Source: Astropecten irregularis (Eukaryota > Echinodermata > Asteroidea > Paxillosida > Astropectinidae). From it: a DNA stretch of 64,000 bases. A program made the translations under genes and the position numbers. Shown in pieces: positions 1 through 10,067 of this stretch. How positions within the stretch are numbered: the stretch's first letter is position 1; each line of letters starts with the position of its first letter. The notes beneath the pieces are model-generated. The model did not search any database. It saw only the letters and a program-made list of their open reading frames with translations, and was not told the DNA's origin. The DNA lies in the NCBI GenBank assembly GCA_963971285.1, contig OZ020252.1:21393806-21457805 (forward strand), given 5' to 3'.

Positions 1-482
1 ATCTATACAGAAACACATGAACCCCTTATACCTCTGTTTTGACACGTGATACTTTAAAGTGGCTGTACTGATAAAATAGCAGTAGTTGCAGTCCAAGCTA
101 ATGTTTGCAACAAACATCCGTATTCAGTACATTATCACATTATAGCCTCCCTCAGATTTAGAAAAATAACAGGAACGATTCAAACCTAAAGGATTGCAGT
201 AAAGCATTTACCAAATTGACTAATTACAGGCCTTTTACAGGCAGGAAAAAGAGACCGAATCTGGTTATTTTTTTTGCATTCAATAAATGTCGACAAAATG
301 ACCGTCTTACATGCACTCTGTACTCCAAACAAGTCTAAGATGTGATTGGAATATTCACTATTGTTAATCGGTCATTGCGCGTTGCACATTGGATCTGAAA
401 TACAAAAACGGAAAAGAAGTTTACTTAGTCAAATTTAAAAAAAACAAAAGGCAACAACCGAAAACAGAATCTAGAGTGTGCA
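1..482. other. AT-rich non-coding DNA, no gene seen
   Basis: No open frame with coding character, splice-bounded exon or recognisable repeat is visible. The stretch ends where the minisatellite begins. Confidence 0.6.
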
Positions 483-843
483 CGCATCTTGCGTCATGAG
501 CGCATCTTCCGTCGTGCACGCATCTCGCGTCATGAGCGCATCTCGCGTCATGAGCGCATCTCGCGTCATGAGCGCATCTTGCGTCATGAGCGCATCTTGC
601 GTCGTGCACGCATCTCGCGTCATGAGCGCATCTTGCGTCATGAGCGCATCTTCCGTCGTGCACGCATCTCGCGTCATGAGCGCATCTTGCGTCATGAGCG
701 CATCTTGCGTCGTGCACGCATCTCGCGTCATGAGCGCATCTTGCGTCATGAGCGCATCTTCCGTCGTGCACGCATCTCGCGTCATGACGCATCTTGCGTC
801 GTGCACACATCTTGCCGCTCTTGCACGCATCTCGCGTCATGAG
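483..843. repeat. 18-bp minisatellite with 108-bp higher-order structure
   Basis: About 20 head-to-tail units of an 18-bp motif of the form CGCATCTYGCGTCATGAG. Three subtypes occur: A (CTCGCGTCATGAG core), B (CTTGCGTCATGAG core) and C (core ending CGTCGTGCA). From about 555 to 770 they run A-B-C, with C alternating between a TGC and a TCC version, giving a 54-bp repeat inside a 108-bp repeat. A missing base at about 787 and a degenerate unit at 806-825 break the phase near the right edge. Because 18 is divisible by 3, several frames on both strands stay open for over 110 codons. These are artefacts of the period, not genes. Confidence 0.93.
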
Positions 844-2852
844 CACTGACTGTCATCATGTTTGATTTCTGTTTCGATGTGATTAAATTATGCAGAAATT
901 GGCCGGGTTCGTTTCAGTATTACACAGACGAGTAATACAGCTGCGGGAGTGAATGTACTGCAGGGGTTATCTATCCATATCCGCGCAAGGTGTCGACAGA
1001 GGAACAAATTCAAGAAATTACCCATTTTTTGAAGATGAACAAGGACTGACGGCCGGGGGTGATCATTGGGAAATGTTGGCGTCCCGTTTGGGACCAGCTA
1101 TGAGGATTTGGCGTCCTCTGCGGACGAGAAAGGAATGAGTAAATGGATCACTGGTGACCGATGATACATGAAATTACACATGTGCCTCGCAGGACGAATT
1201 TTACTTCTGGAAGGAAGGGAAGCCATATCAAATAAGTCTCCATTTCGTCGCAGAATTTAATGAGACTAAAAGCCATGTGCAGTCGTAAATGCATCCATAT
1301 ACATGTACATTACATAGAGGGTTAGGAAAATCCGAGCATTGCACGCACCATCCACCACGTGTGTTTATCCCTTGACCATTGTTAATGCAGTTGTTTGCAT
1401 GAACATTTTGAAATGTTTCTATCTCAGAGGTAGCAAAAATGCTACGCAAATGCAAATTAGGAGAACATTATTATACCAAAATACTCCTCCCATCGGTGAA
1501 TGGCTCTCGTTCTATTAATTGTCTTTTTTGCGGCAGGGAATGAAAACAATAGAAGACCGTGGTATAATTGTTTGGATAAGAGTGATGGTCGAAGTCGTTC
1601 AGACAACAGTGAGACGTGGTTGGCCAGGAGCAAGAATCACGGCGGAGGAATAACAATTTCATTAACAATAATTGATGCGTTTTAAAGTAATTGTTAGTCT
1701 GACATTAATTTCGACTCCCGTTTTAAGAAAATGCAAAATATAGTCGAAACGAAAATTGAATTCTAGATGCGCACCGCGCCGGCGCAGTGGATAGAGTAAA
1801 ACGTCATCATGCGCGAATCACTTGCTCCGTAATCAGTGTCTACATTTGGCTGGGCAAAGTACAACCGTGATACGAGATAAAAAGGAAAGAAAATCCTAAA
1901 AAGGTTTATCAAATTAATCGGCGATCTCTTCGGAAGTAGTGCAGAGGTAAAGACCGGAAGGCTTACATTGTACGGTACCATCGAGTTGCTGGACTGCAGT
2001 ATTTCATTAACGTATACAACAGAAGGAAAGATGAATCGGGAAGATGTCATTATTTTGTCAGTTTTCCTTCTTTGCAAAGTGAAGTAAACAGATCCAACCC
2101 CTCACAGCCCGGAGTTATGATATGGTTTGGGTGTATGCACATATAGACCTACATTGTGACAGAGTGTGTAGGACTAACTGGAGATCCTTGTGGAATCCCC
2201 GTGAGTGGCAGAGGGTGAATGACTAATGGGTTGGCACTAGTAGTAGGCCAAGAGACAAGGATCGCAGTTCTGCTACATGTACCATATAGTGACGCCGTTT
2301 GGCTAGTCATCACGCTGCCCTCGCTCAGGGCAAAGGAGTCAAACGACGTTTCCCGTTCAACTACAAAGAGGTGTTGCCGTCTTGTTTCTTAAGTGTGATT
2401 TTTAAGTACTTCGTGCTTTGGCATGGAATCCATAAGTTTGTAGGCGTACGATGAGCTGCCGGTGATTTTAAGGAGCTTCACGTCGGGCATGCGGGAAGCT
2501 TAACGTGAGTATTCTCTTGAATCAGAAATCATGGCACAGACTTAATGATTGGAAGCCCTTGGAAGCCCTTGGAAGCCCTTGAAATACAGGCCTTCGGTGT
2601 TGAGTAATGCCATAATATTATGTAGAATATTATGTATAGCTTACGAAAAAAATACATTACATTACATGTTTTTATGTGAAAAGGGGGCGTATTTCTATAC
2701 ACATGCCATACATGTATATAGACATTTACACCATGACCAATGCGGTAACCGACCACAAAACGTAGATTTTTAACGCAAAGTTATTATAATTATTAATAAT
2801 AATATAATAATAATTACAAATAGGGTATTGGGAACATGAGAGACATCGGGAA

Positions 2853-2880
2853 TTAGGGAGACATCACGATGTCTCCCTAA
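2853..2880. repeat. 28-nt perfect palindrome
   Basis: Two 13-nt arms (TTAGGGAGACATC and its complement) surround a 2-nt spacer. The arm core recurs at about 3048-3058 as GTCTCCCTAAG, so this may be part of a larger degraded foldback repeat. Confidence 0.8.
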
Positions 2881-3867
2881 GGTATCAGCTATTCCTTTTA
2901 AAGACATATTTTTACTGCACATGATTTTAATAGAAGGCAGAGGATGATCTCAATAATTATGAACATAATATGTCAATTTCAAGTTCATTGGTTTGGAGGA
3001 TGTTTAGAAATAGGTAAGTAAAGTTTGTGTATACGGCCCTATGGGAATGTCTCCCTAAGTACCCATCCTCGGTTATGTTTATCTGTAGTATTATTATTAT
3101 TTTTTATTAACTTTTTTATTTGTTTGAGAGGAGTTTTGTTTGCTTCTTAGCATAATTTGTTAGTACAACGAATGTCATTGTTCGTAAAGGTGCATGCAGT
3201 GTCGTATTAGGATACGGCCTGTTGCACCTTTACGTCATCGTATGACGTCATAATGATGTCATTTGAGGATTCGAGCGGATTTTGTTTTGTGATTAATGGG
3301 TTTGTATGACAATGTCGCAGGAGAATGTACAGTTACCTATGGCAACCAACACGGAAGAGACGAAATGCACGGCCAAACAATATTATTGAGAAACACCAAA
3401 ATGCTTTCAAGTTAGTGTTTCCTGTTGATGTCTTGAGTACCGTGTCCTCAAATGCACTTTTAAGAACACCCTTTCGTTCGCTGGATTTTGTTTCTTGCTG
3501 GAATTAATGGTCCGTGCAAAAAGCCCCATCAGTATATCCATTTGAGGCCGTTGAGGCCGTTGTGGACCGACTGCCAATGAAAAATAAAACCCATTTAATA
3601 TGTGTGTATGCACCTGTTTATTTGTATTAAGCTACACATGGATATAAAGGCAATAATACATGATTGGTATAGATCAAAAACATCCATAAGGTTTACGCTA
3701 AAACAAAAACTTTGCGAAATATTTCCCCAAGTGCTTCACAGTCGAGAAAACTGCATTTTGAAAAAGTAAAAGCAACAGAAGCGGGCTTAAATAAAGCAGC
3801 GTACAAAAAGTAATCAATCTTCGTTGTTTTCATGAAAATGGGATAAAATGTATAAAACAAAAAGAAC

Positions 3868-4024
3868 GGTTTTGATAAATTCTGGATAAATACACCTTTT
3901 CAGGCTGAAATATTTTAACGGTATGTTTCTACCTACACCACATTCATACTCTGAAAGTTATTATGTAAATCTGTGAATATTACTGTTTGTGTATGTTACC
4001 AATCCTGTACTGTACTTTTAAAAT
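3868..4024 (-). repeat. Half copy of foldback family A
   Basis: The segment matches the right half of the reverse-oriented family A copy at 8521-8850. It shares the 'GGATAAATACA' stretch, the 'GGTATGTTTCTACC' stretch and the 'GTAAATCTGTGAA' stretch. The terminal inverted repeat is worn. Confidence 0.7.
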
Positions 4025-5746
4025 AGGGCTGATATTAATAATGTCTATAATTGTCTTGTTTTAAAGTTGATAGTTCGTCTCCGTATAAACATACAAAGCC
4101 ATATACATTAGGGAAATTGTAAGTGAAATATCTGCACTAAAATGTGGATATAACCTAAATAACAGTTGCACATGTTATACTTATATTTGCCATAATTTTA
4201 GAGGATAACCAGGAACTGGGCTTTAAATGAAGGGGAAACCAAACCTGACCCCCTACAATTGAAAGCAAAACCTTGTTGGAATGAGTCATTGATGCACTGG
4301 CCGACACGTTTATAACACATTGGTAATTATTAGTATACGAAACTTTGTACAAGTATTTAACATCGGAGCAGTCGCGTTATCTTAATCTTATAGTTTGGAC
4401 CTTTCAAAACTAAACTGTTGGTGTGGAAATATAAGCGCATACACTGAATATTTAGGATCGTTTACAACTGTGTGGTGAAGCAAACAAAATATTACACCTT
4501 CAGATTCTGTGGCACCGCTTGTATGGCAAATTTGTAAAACTTTGAAGGAAATGATAATTGCGAGGTGAAATTAACGCTATAAACAGGCCAATGATTCTTT
4601 CACGTAAGATGAATTATAACAGGAATTGTAAGTCTTTTTGTAGAGAGATGGTTGTGTTCTTATTTCTAACCCGGGTTTTATGCATGGTATTGTTCGTTAC
4701 AATCATGTATATCCTAGATACATTATGTAGTAGGCCATTATGTCGTTTCTTCATGGCAATTAAATCGGTAACTGTTCAGTGTTCGGTAATTGACAAACAC
4801 ATGAGTACGGGTTGTGTTCAAATTAATTGCTTGAGAACTACACGCGAACCGACGTACATGTTATTTATAATTGTCAGGTGCAACGTTGTTTCGTTTCCTT
4901 TCGTGAAATGAAATCTATGCAGCCATTATATGGCTTTCATTTTCTGTGGCTCGTGGTCGGGTGCCAATAATATTCCCGGTACCCGCCGGGACAATGACAC
5001 ACACTTCAAAATAATCCAAACAGACATAGACCTCAAATAAACCAGGCAAATGTAAATATCACCCTTCTCCCGATAAATCCTAAGAATTATTCATTTTCAT
5101 ATGATACAATCCCACGAGAATGTGAGTTGTGACGTACAACATTGACACTAGCTGGTGTAAGCTGCGTGTATTTACATGTCATGATGATTCGATTCGAAAG
5201 GTAACTCTCGATCCTTAATCAAACCCTTACTGTTAAAGATTTCATTTTGGGGGTTATGTTTACTTAATCATCGCATATAGACCGAACATGTATACATCCG
5301 CTCCGCCAAAATTCCGGATATTTTTTTCCCGGAAAGGCCTTTTAAGGTGTCGGGAATTTCCCTGGGTTATCCGATAGAAATGCACTTGAAGATGTAAATA
5401 TTGCCCGTATTTGGACGAGAGAACTCGACAAACATTGTCGAATAAAGGAATTAAGAAAGGATATAAAACGATAGGCCAAAAAACCACCCCACTGAGAAAC
5501 AAAAATGACAACTAAATTGATGATGTTCAAGCAGTTTTCTTTATACTACTGTCCACTGTTTCTGTTGATCTGCATTACATAAAAATCTCATGGTGTTGTA
5601 GCTTGCATCCTGATTTTATTTGGCAAGGTTAAGCTGTGTTTAAGTCAAGTTTCATCGTTCGCGCAGCTTTATGAAATCAGCCGCAGGTGGGTCGACAATG
5701 CATGGACATGTTGCCTTCTCGGCTGTTACGTTAAACACGGCACTAA

Positions 5747-6277
5747 GGGGCCGTCCATAAAGTACGTACGCACGAAGGGGGGAGGGGGGGAGGGGGGAGG
5801 GGGGTTGTTACCGATGCGTACGCCATGCGTACAGGGGGGGAGGGGGGGTTAAGGCCAATGCGTACCGTACGCAAACGAAAAATTTGCATAGCATTATCGC
5901 GCGAAAAGAGAGGTAAAAAACGTGAAAAAAGCACGGGGATTGATTTGTTTTTTCCTTTTTTTTCTTATTCAACATTGTAAAAAATAGTAAAATCCATCTG
6001 TAAATGTATAAAAACCTGTTAAACTTTAGTCATTCGTTTCAGAATTTGAAAGTGACGTCCCAATAACGGTACCGGCCCGGATTACGGTGGCATTTTAATG
6101 ATGCTAAAACAAGGGACCACGAGAAGTGAAAAACCTAATGTGGAATGCGTATGCGTACAGGGGGGGGGGGGGGGGGAGGGGGGGGGACCACTGCGTACGC
6201 CATGCGTACAGAGGGGGAGGGGGGGGGGGGGTAAAAAAAGTCGGCATTTCGTGCGTACGTACTTTATGGACGGCCCC
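5747..6277. mobile_element. 531-bp MITE with about 30-bp terminal inverted repeats and TAA target duplication
   Basis: The left end starts GGGGCCGTCCATAAAGTACG and the right end is its reverse complement. The pairing continues through GTACGCACGAA. Both ends are flanked by TAA (5744-5746 and 6278-6280). The interior carries repeated GCGTACGCCATGCGTACAG words followed by long G runs next to each end. There is no transposase frame, so the element is non-autonomous. A 3-bp TAA duplication fits PIF/Harbinger-type insertion, but superfamily assignment from the ends alone is tentative. Open frames here are poly-glycine or poly-proline artefacts of the G runs. Confidence 0.88.
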
Positions 6278-6280
6278 TAA

Positions 6281-7734
6281 GCTCTATTCCTCCGAGTTTC
6301 CGATCGGTGGATGAGCTGAGAATAGCGGCATATATATCCCGGACTATAAGGCACGAGGGAAATAAACCTCTCGAGTGTCATCTTTTCATCCTGTTGGTGG
6401 AATAATATGTTTTTCTGTTGCACGCCGCGAGGCACACGGTTTCCTTTAAAAAACTGCCGAAAGAAAAGCAGAATAACAAAACAACCGATCCCCCTTTTTT
6501 TTACAAGCACCCAAAGCATTTTTTATATAGGTTAATAAATGCCTGTTCCTCAACGAAAACAATTCCTTCGTGATGCAAGGGGATTTTCTTGTATGCATTA
6601 ATTTGGTTGAATTTGATAGTTTGGTTGGCAGTCGCCTGCCTTTTAAAATAGGTTAATACTTGCAAAACAGAAGGCAGTGTAAAACACGGTGCGTGAAGAG
6701 TACGCCCTCTGTCGCGTCGATGAACACGATTTATCTTAAAATTATTCTAATTTGTACGTTAGAGATCGACACGTGGCGCTTGTATGAGTGAGTAAGATGT
6801 TCTCCATTTGCTTCAAGCAGCATTGTGTTGATGTATATACTAGGCCTAAAGGAGAAGAGTTCGTAAATTAACGGAGATAGAACCAGTCAGTTTTATGTTT
6901 GTTTTTGCCTGCGGTGCAATGTACGCGTTTAATGTCAATGGTTATAAGCACAAAACGACATGCCTATGACTTATGAGCTAATTTGTAACTTCTGTCAGGT
7001 AAATTTATCAATATTAGCATATTGCCTAAATAATGACCTGCAGCCTCGCTATTTGTTTAATAATACCCCTCCCCTCTACATTTTCCAGAATGGTTTCAAC
7101 AAAGGTTTTGTTGCTTCCAGTGAAAATGGAACCGAGGCCGTAATGAGGCGCGTCGTCGTATCAGGCTGTTGCCATAGAGATTATGGCTTATTGGTATCCA
7201 ACTATATGGCTGCTGCTGACCATTGTTCGGTCACTGCTGACGTATTATACACCTCAGTGAATTTGGTTGTGTTGCCGTGGTAATGGGTAAATTATATTTT
7301 GCATCGTGATGGGATATAGGGGTTGGCCGGGGTCATACTGTTTTGACTCCTGAGATATCCGACACGAACTGTGGCCTATTTTAACGCGAATAGTATCTTA
7401 TAAAGTTAACGGCTCGAAAGACCAAGGAAGTCACTCCACCGCCAGTGGTGTCAGGTAGGTCTGTTTTAATACACCGACCTTCACACTGGGCTTAATGTAT
7501 TCCAAAATGGACACAATTTGTGAATATAATTATATAAACCTATGCAGTGCAGTTAGTGTATAGTGTTGCGCTTCGCTTCATCCATTGCATATGTTTACAT
7601 AGAGAATTATAGGCTTACCTCTAAATTGTAGGCTTTACCTTTGAGCAGAAGACGTCTCATATCAGACTGACCTATATAGACAATAAGACAATGCAATGTT
7701 AAAGCCAGCAACAACATTAACAACAACAACTTAT
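6281..7734. other. Intergenic DNA, no gene recognised
   Basis: There is a 107-codon frame at 6960-7283, but no conserved motif or clear splice context. I see no repeat with defined ends. Confidence 0.5.
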
Positions 7735-7810
7735 GCAAATTAGGCTAGCCCTTCACTATTATGAGTACTGCATAACCACTGCTTGTTGCATGCACATGAA
7801 ATAAATCGTG

Positions 7811-7885
7811 CGCTGGCACAGGTGGGATTCAAACCCAAGACCTTCCGCTTACTAATGCAGAGGTCATACCACTAGACCACCGAGC
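7811..7885 (-). repeat. tRNA-like sequence, left arm of foldback
   Basis: Read on the - strand it starts GCTCGGTGGTCTAGTGGTAT (A-box-like) and ends near GGGTTTGAATCCCACC (B-box-like, with a good T stem). The acceptor ends do not pair well, so it is a tRNA-derived repeat rather than a working tRNA gene. Confidence 0.65.
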
Positions 7886-7940
7886 AATAATTAATATTCG
7901 TGATTCAAGTGATATTGGATTTTATTCACCCCTGGCCCCA

Positions 7941-8021
7941 GCCAGCTCCATGGTCTAGCAGTATGGCATAAATGCACTAGTAATCCGGGATGTCGTGTGT
8001 TCGAATCCCACCTGAGCTGGC
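7941..8021 (+). repeat. tRNA-like sequence, right arm of foldback
   Basis: An 8-bp acceptor-like stem (GCCAGCTC with GAGCTGGC) closes an 81-nt unit. It has an A-box-like TGGTCTAGCAGTATGG and a B-box-like GTTCGAATCCC, and is followed by TTTTTTTT, a possible Pol III stop. The anticodon arm is not convincing. It could be a degraded tRNA or a SINE head. Confidence 0.6.
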
Positions 8022-8358
8022 GCATTTTTTTTAGTATGCAGTGCACATCTACGTCGGTGAAGGGCTATAGCCTAATTTTGAATCTCCCCGACACAGTAAC
8101 AGATGATCTAGCACGATTTAAAATTTAAAGTAATCATTAAATCTTCTTTGGATAATCTTATTTCGAAATAATCCACGATACACCATATTTGTTTGGTGTA
8201 GTGGTAACGATCCACGTGGGCCGGTATCAGTGTGCATTTTGATCGTACACGATGATATATGGAAAATATAATTAGGAATTTACGCTACTCATCTGCACAC
8301 GACATGATCAGATATAAAATACTAGTTTTAATCAACAATAACCACAAGGGAATCTAAT

Positions 8359-8407
8359 GACTGGAGTGGGATTCGAACCAGCGACCTCCGGAATACCGTA
8401 CCGGCGC
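8359..8407 (-). repeat. tRNA-like repeat fragment
   Basis: It contains GGGATTCGAACCAGCGACCT, the complement of a B box and T arm, as in the tRNA-like repeats at 10652, 21746 and 27991. Only the 3' half of the unit is present. Confidence 0.65.
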
Positions 8408-8520
8408 ACATTAATTTTAATTAATATGTGAAGCAATACATGGCGTAGGGGATAGAGCGCGCGGTTTTTTAATCAAATATTTTAGTTTTATTCGAATAAA
8501 CTTTTATGAATGACCATTAA

Positions 8521-8850
8521 AGTAATATCATGGTTTATGTCAAAGAAAAGCAGACTCAGTGGGCAAAAATATCATATTAAGGATATACAGTAACAGTCAT
8601 CTGTGAACATTTCAGTCCCATACGGTGCCCACCTTTTGAGAAAACAGTGAAAGACGGCCACATTATTTCTTAAGTCTTTTCTCTTTTATTTTTGATCTTT
8701 AAAAGATTTTGGTCACTGGTTAAATACAGCATTTTAGGCAGAACAATTTTAATGGTATGTTTCTACCATCACCATCTTTGTACCCTGCACGTTATAGGTA
8801 AATCTGTGAAGATTTCTGTTTCGGTATGTTGCCAAAGTATGATACTACCT
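8521..8850 (-). mobile_element. Foldback family A, copy in reverse orientation
   Basis: It is flanked by TTAA on both sides (8517-8520 and 8851-8854). The right end reads CAAAGTATGATACTACCT, the family's terminal inverted repeat, and the left end is a diverged version. The interior matches the copies at 14115-14467 and 39728-40084 along its length. It has no coding capacity. Confidence 0.85.
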
Positions 8851-8854
8851 TTAA

Positions 8855-9648
8855 GTGATTAAAAAATAGAGCATTCGCGATATGCTGGTTTCAGTGCATG
8901 GTTTGATGGATTCTTGTGTATAATTATGTCACTTTTAAATGTCTTTGTACATTATCTTTGGGGATTATTGATTTTCCTTCAGACACGTAATTTTTATGTT
9001 TTTAAACAAACATTTGCATTCTTTTCCGTGCAAAATAATAACGTGCTGACTGTTTTGTCTTAATTTTATGTTGACAATATTGGCACCAATTTTAAGTATT
9101 ATGTTGTATTATTATTATGTTGTAGGCGCAGCTGGATATTGAAGAATTTTAAATACATGTAAATAACTTTGCGAAGAGTTTTTGTAACTCAAGTCACTCT
9201 GATGCATTTTGTTACATGACCTTAATAAGTCGTTATAGTTGCCTCTGGCGATACTTTGTCCTCGACAGAAATTTGACGCTTTATAAGTTTGGCTAGATTT
9301 CATGAAAGATTTTCTTCCGAGTGCCGGTCATGTTATGTGCAAGACTTGATTCTAAGCTCCAGATGCAGTCAGGCCATGGGATGCATTAACAAGGAGATAC
9401 CTGTCATTGGATCAGGAGTTCTGCGATCAAGATGTCAGAAAGAATCCAGGCCACATAATGGCCTCGCAGCTTAATTGCTATCTTCATTCAATCTTTTAAG
9501 AGACACAAGAAATGATATGAATCTGTTTCTTCCCGTTGTTATCTAATTATCAGTGAGTCACCACAATTACCAGACAGTATTGGTAAGATGTCCTTATTGT
9601 TTTATGTATATACACTGACTTTTGTTTCTTCTTTCAAAATTCTTGCAG
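8855..9648. other. Upstream region of PRR5, promoter not located
   Basis: No coding exon is seen. A pyrimidine-rich tract ending TTCTTGCAG at 9640-9648 looks like a 3' splice site, so an untranslated 5' exon of PRR5 may lie further left. I cannot place it or the transcription start. Confidence 0.4.
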
Positions 9649-9831
9649 GAGAGGGAGAGGGGTTCATTACACGACTTTGCTGACTTCCACAAACTGCACT
9701 CTATAATCTCTCCATTGTTATAACAATTAAACAATTGAACCTTGTAGAGTGCCGGGCGGCACTATCTTTTAAAAACCACCCCGACGACGCATCCTATTCA
9801 AATAAGGGGCCCCTGCTGAATACATTGCACC

Positions 9832-10067
9832 ATGATTAGTCGGTCACGCCTATCTTTGGCGAACATCACCCCGCCGTCAGCGCTCATGAGCGGCCTGGGT
9901 CACCGCCAGGGTTCGCAGGGCGACATCAGCCGTGCGCTGTTCGGTAAGGTGAAGGGTGGAAGCAGTAGCAGGCGAAGAGGCTCCGCAATGGCCGTTATGC
10001 AACGGGCAGACGAGACCGCTATCAAGTCACAACAGGTGCTGGGATTACGGAACGACGACTGGAACAG
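9832..10067 (+). CDS. PRR5: PRR5 coding exon 1
   Basis: It encodes residues 1-78 plus two bases of residue 79, and ends in the donor AG|GTATGT. The N-terminus is Ser/Arg rich, with SSSRRRGS at 44-51, and reaches the start of the conserved domain at DDWN. The exon probably extends upstream to the splice acceptor at 9648. Confidence 0.9.

Larger units (their letters stand above)
844..5743. other. Intergenic DNA, no gene recognised
   Basis: I find no coding exon here. The longest frame (117 codons at 4558-4911) has no recognisable motif and is compositionally like its surroundings. Visible items are a triple 10-bp direct repeat (TTGGAAGCCC, 2550-2580), an AT-rich microsatellite (about 2778-2812), a 28-nt palindrome (2853-2880), a short inverted repeat around AAAGGTGCA/TGCACCTTT (about 3186-3233) and a half copy of foldback family A (about 3868-4024). 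Confidence 0.5.
7735..8085. repeat. Foldback element with tRNA-like arms
   Basis: The left arm begins near AAATTAGGCTAGCCCTTCAC. The right arm ends with the complement GTGAAGGGCTATAGCCTAATTT, so the whole 350 bp is an imperfect palindrome. Each arm carries a tRNA-like sequence in opposite orientation (7811-7885 on -, 7941-8021 on +), and the centre is about 55 bp of AT-rich DNA. It could be two tRNA-derived SINEs inserted head to head, but pairing outside the tRNA-like parts favours one foldback unit. Confidence 0.75.

Noticed and set aside
483..843. CRISPR array
   Set aside because: Units are contiguous 18-mers without unique spacers, in a eukaryotic genome.
421..849. Four overlapping frames of 117-141 codons with hexapeptide repeats
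   Set aside because: They are produced by the 18-bp minisatellite period, which keeps several frames open at once. No splice or start context supports them.
2853..2880. Internal telomere-like sequence
   Set aside because: Only one TTAGGG occurs on each strand, as part of a longer palindrome, with no tandem repeat.
4558..4911. 117-codon frame in intergenic DNA
   Set aside because: No family resemblance, AT-rich composition like its surroundings, and no neighbouring exons in phase.
7811..8021. Functional tRNA gene pair
   Set aside because: A and B boxes are recognisable, but the anticodon arms do not fold convincingly and the left unit lacks a paired acceptor stem. They sit as arms of a palindrome, so I call them tRNA-like repeats.
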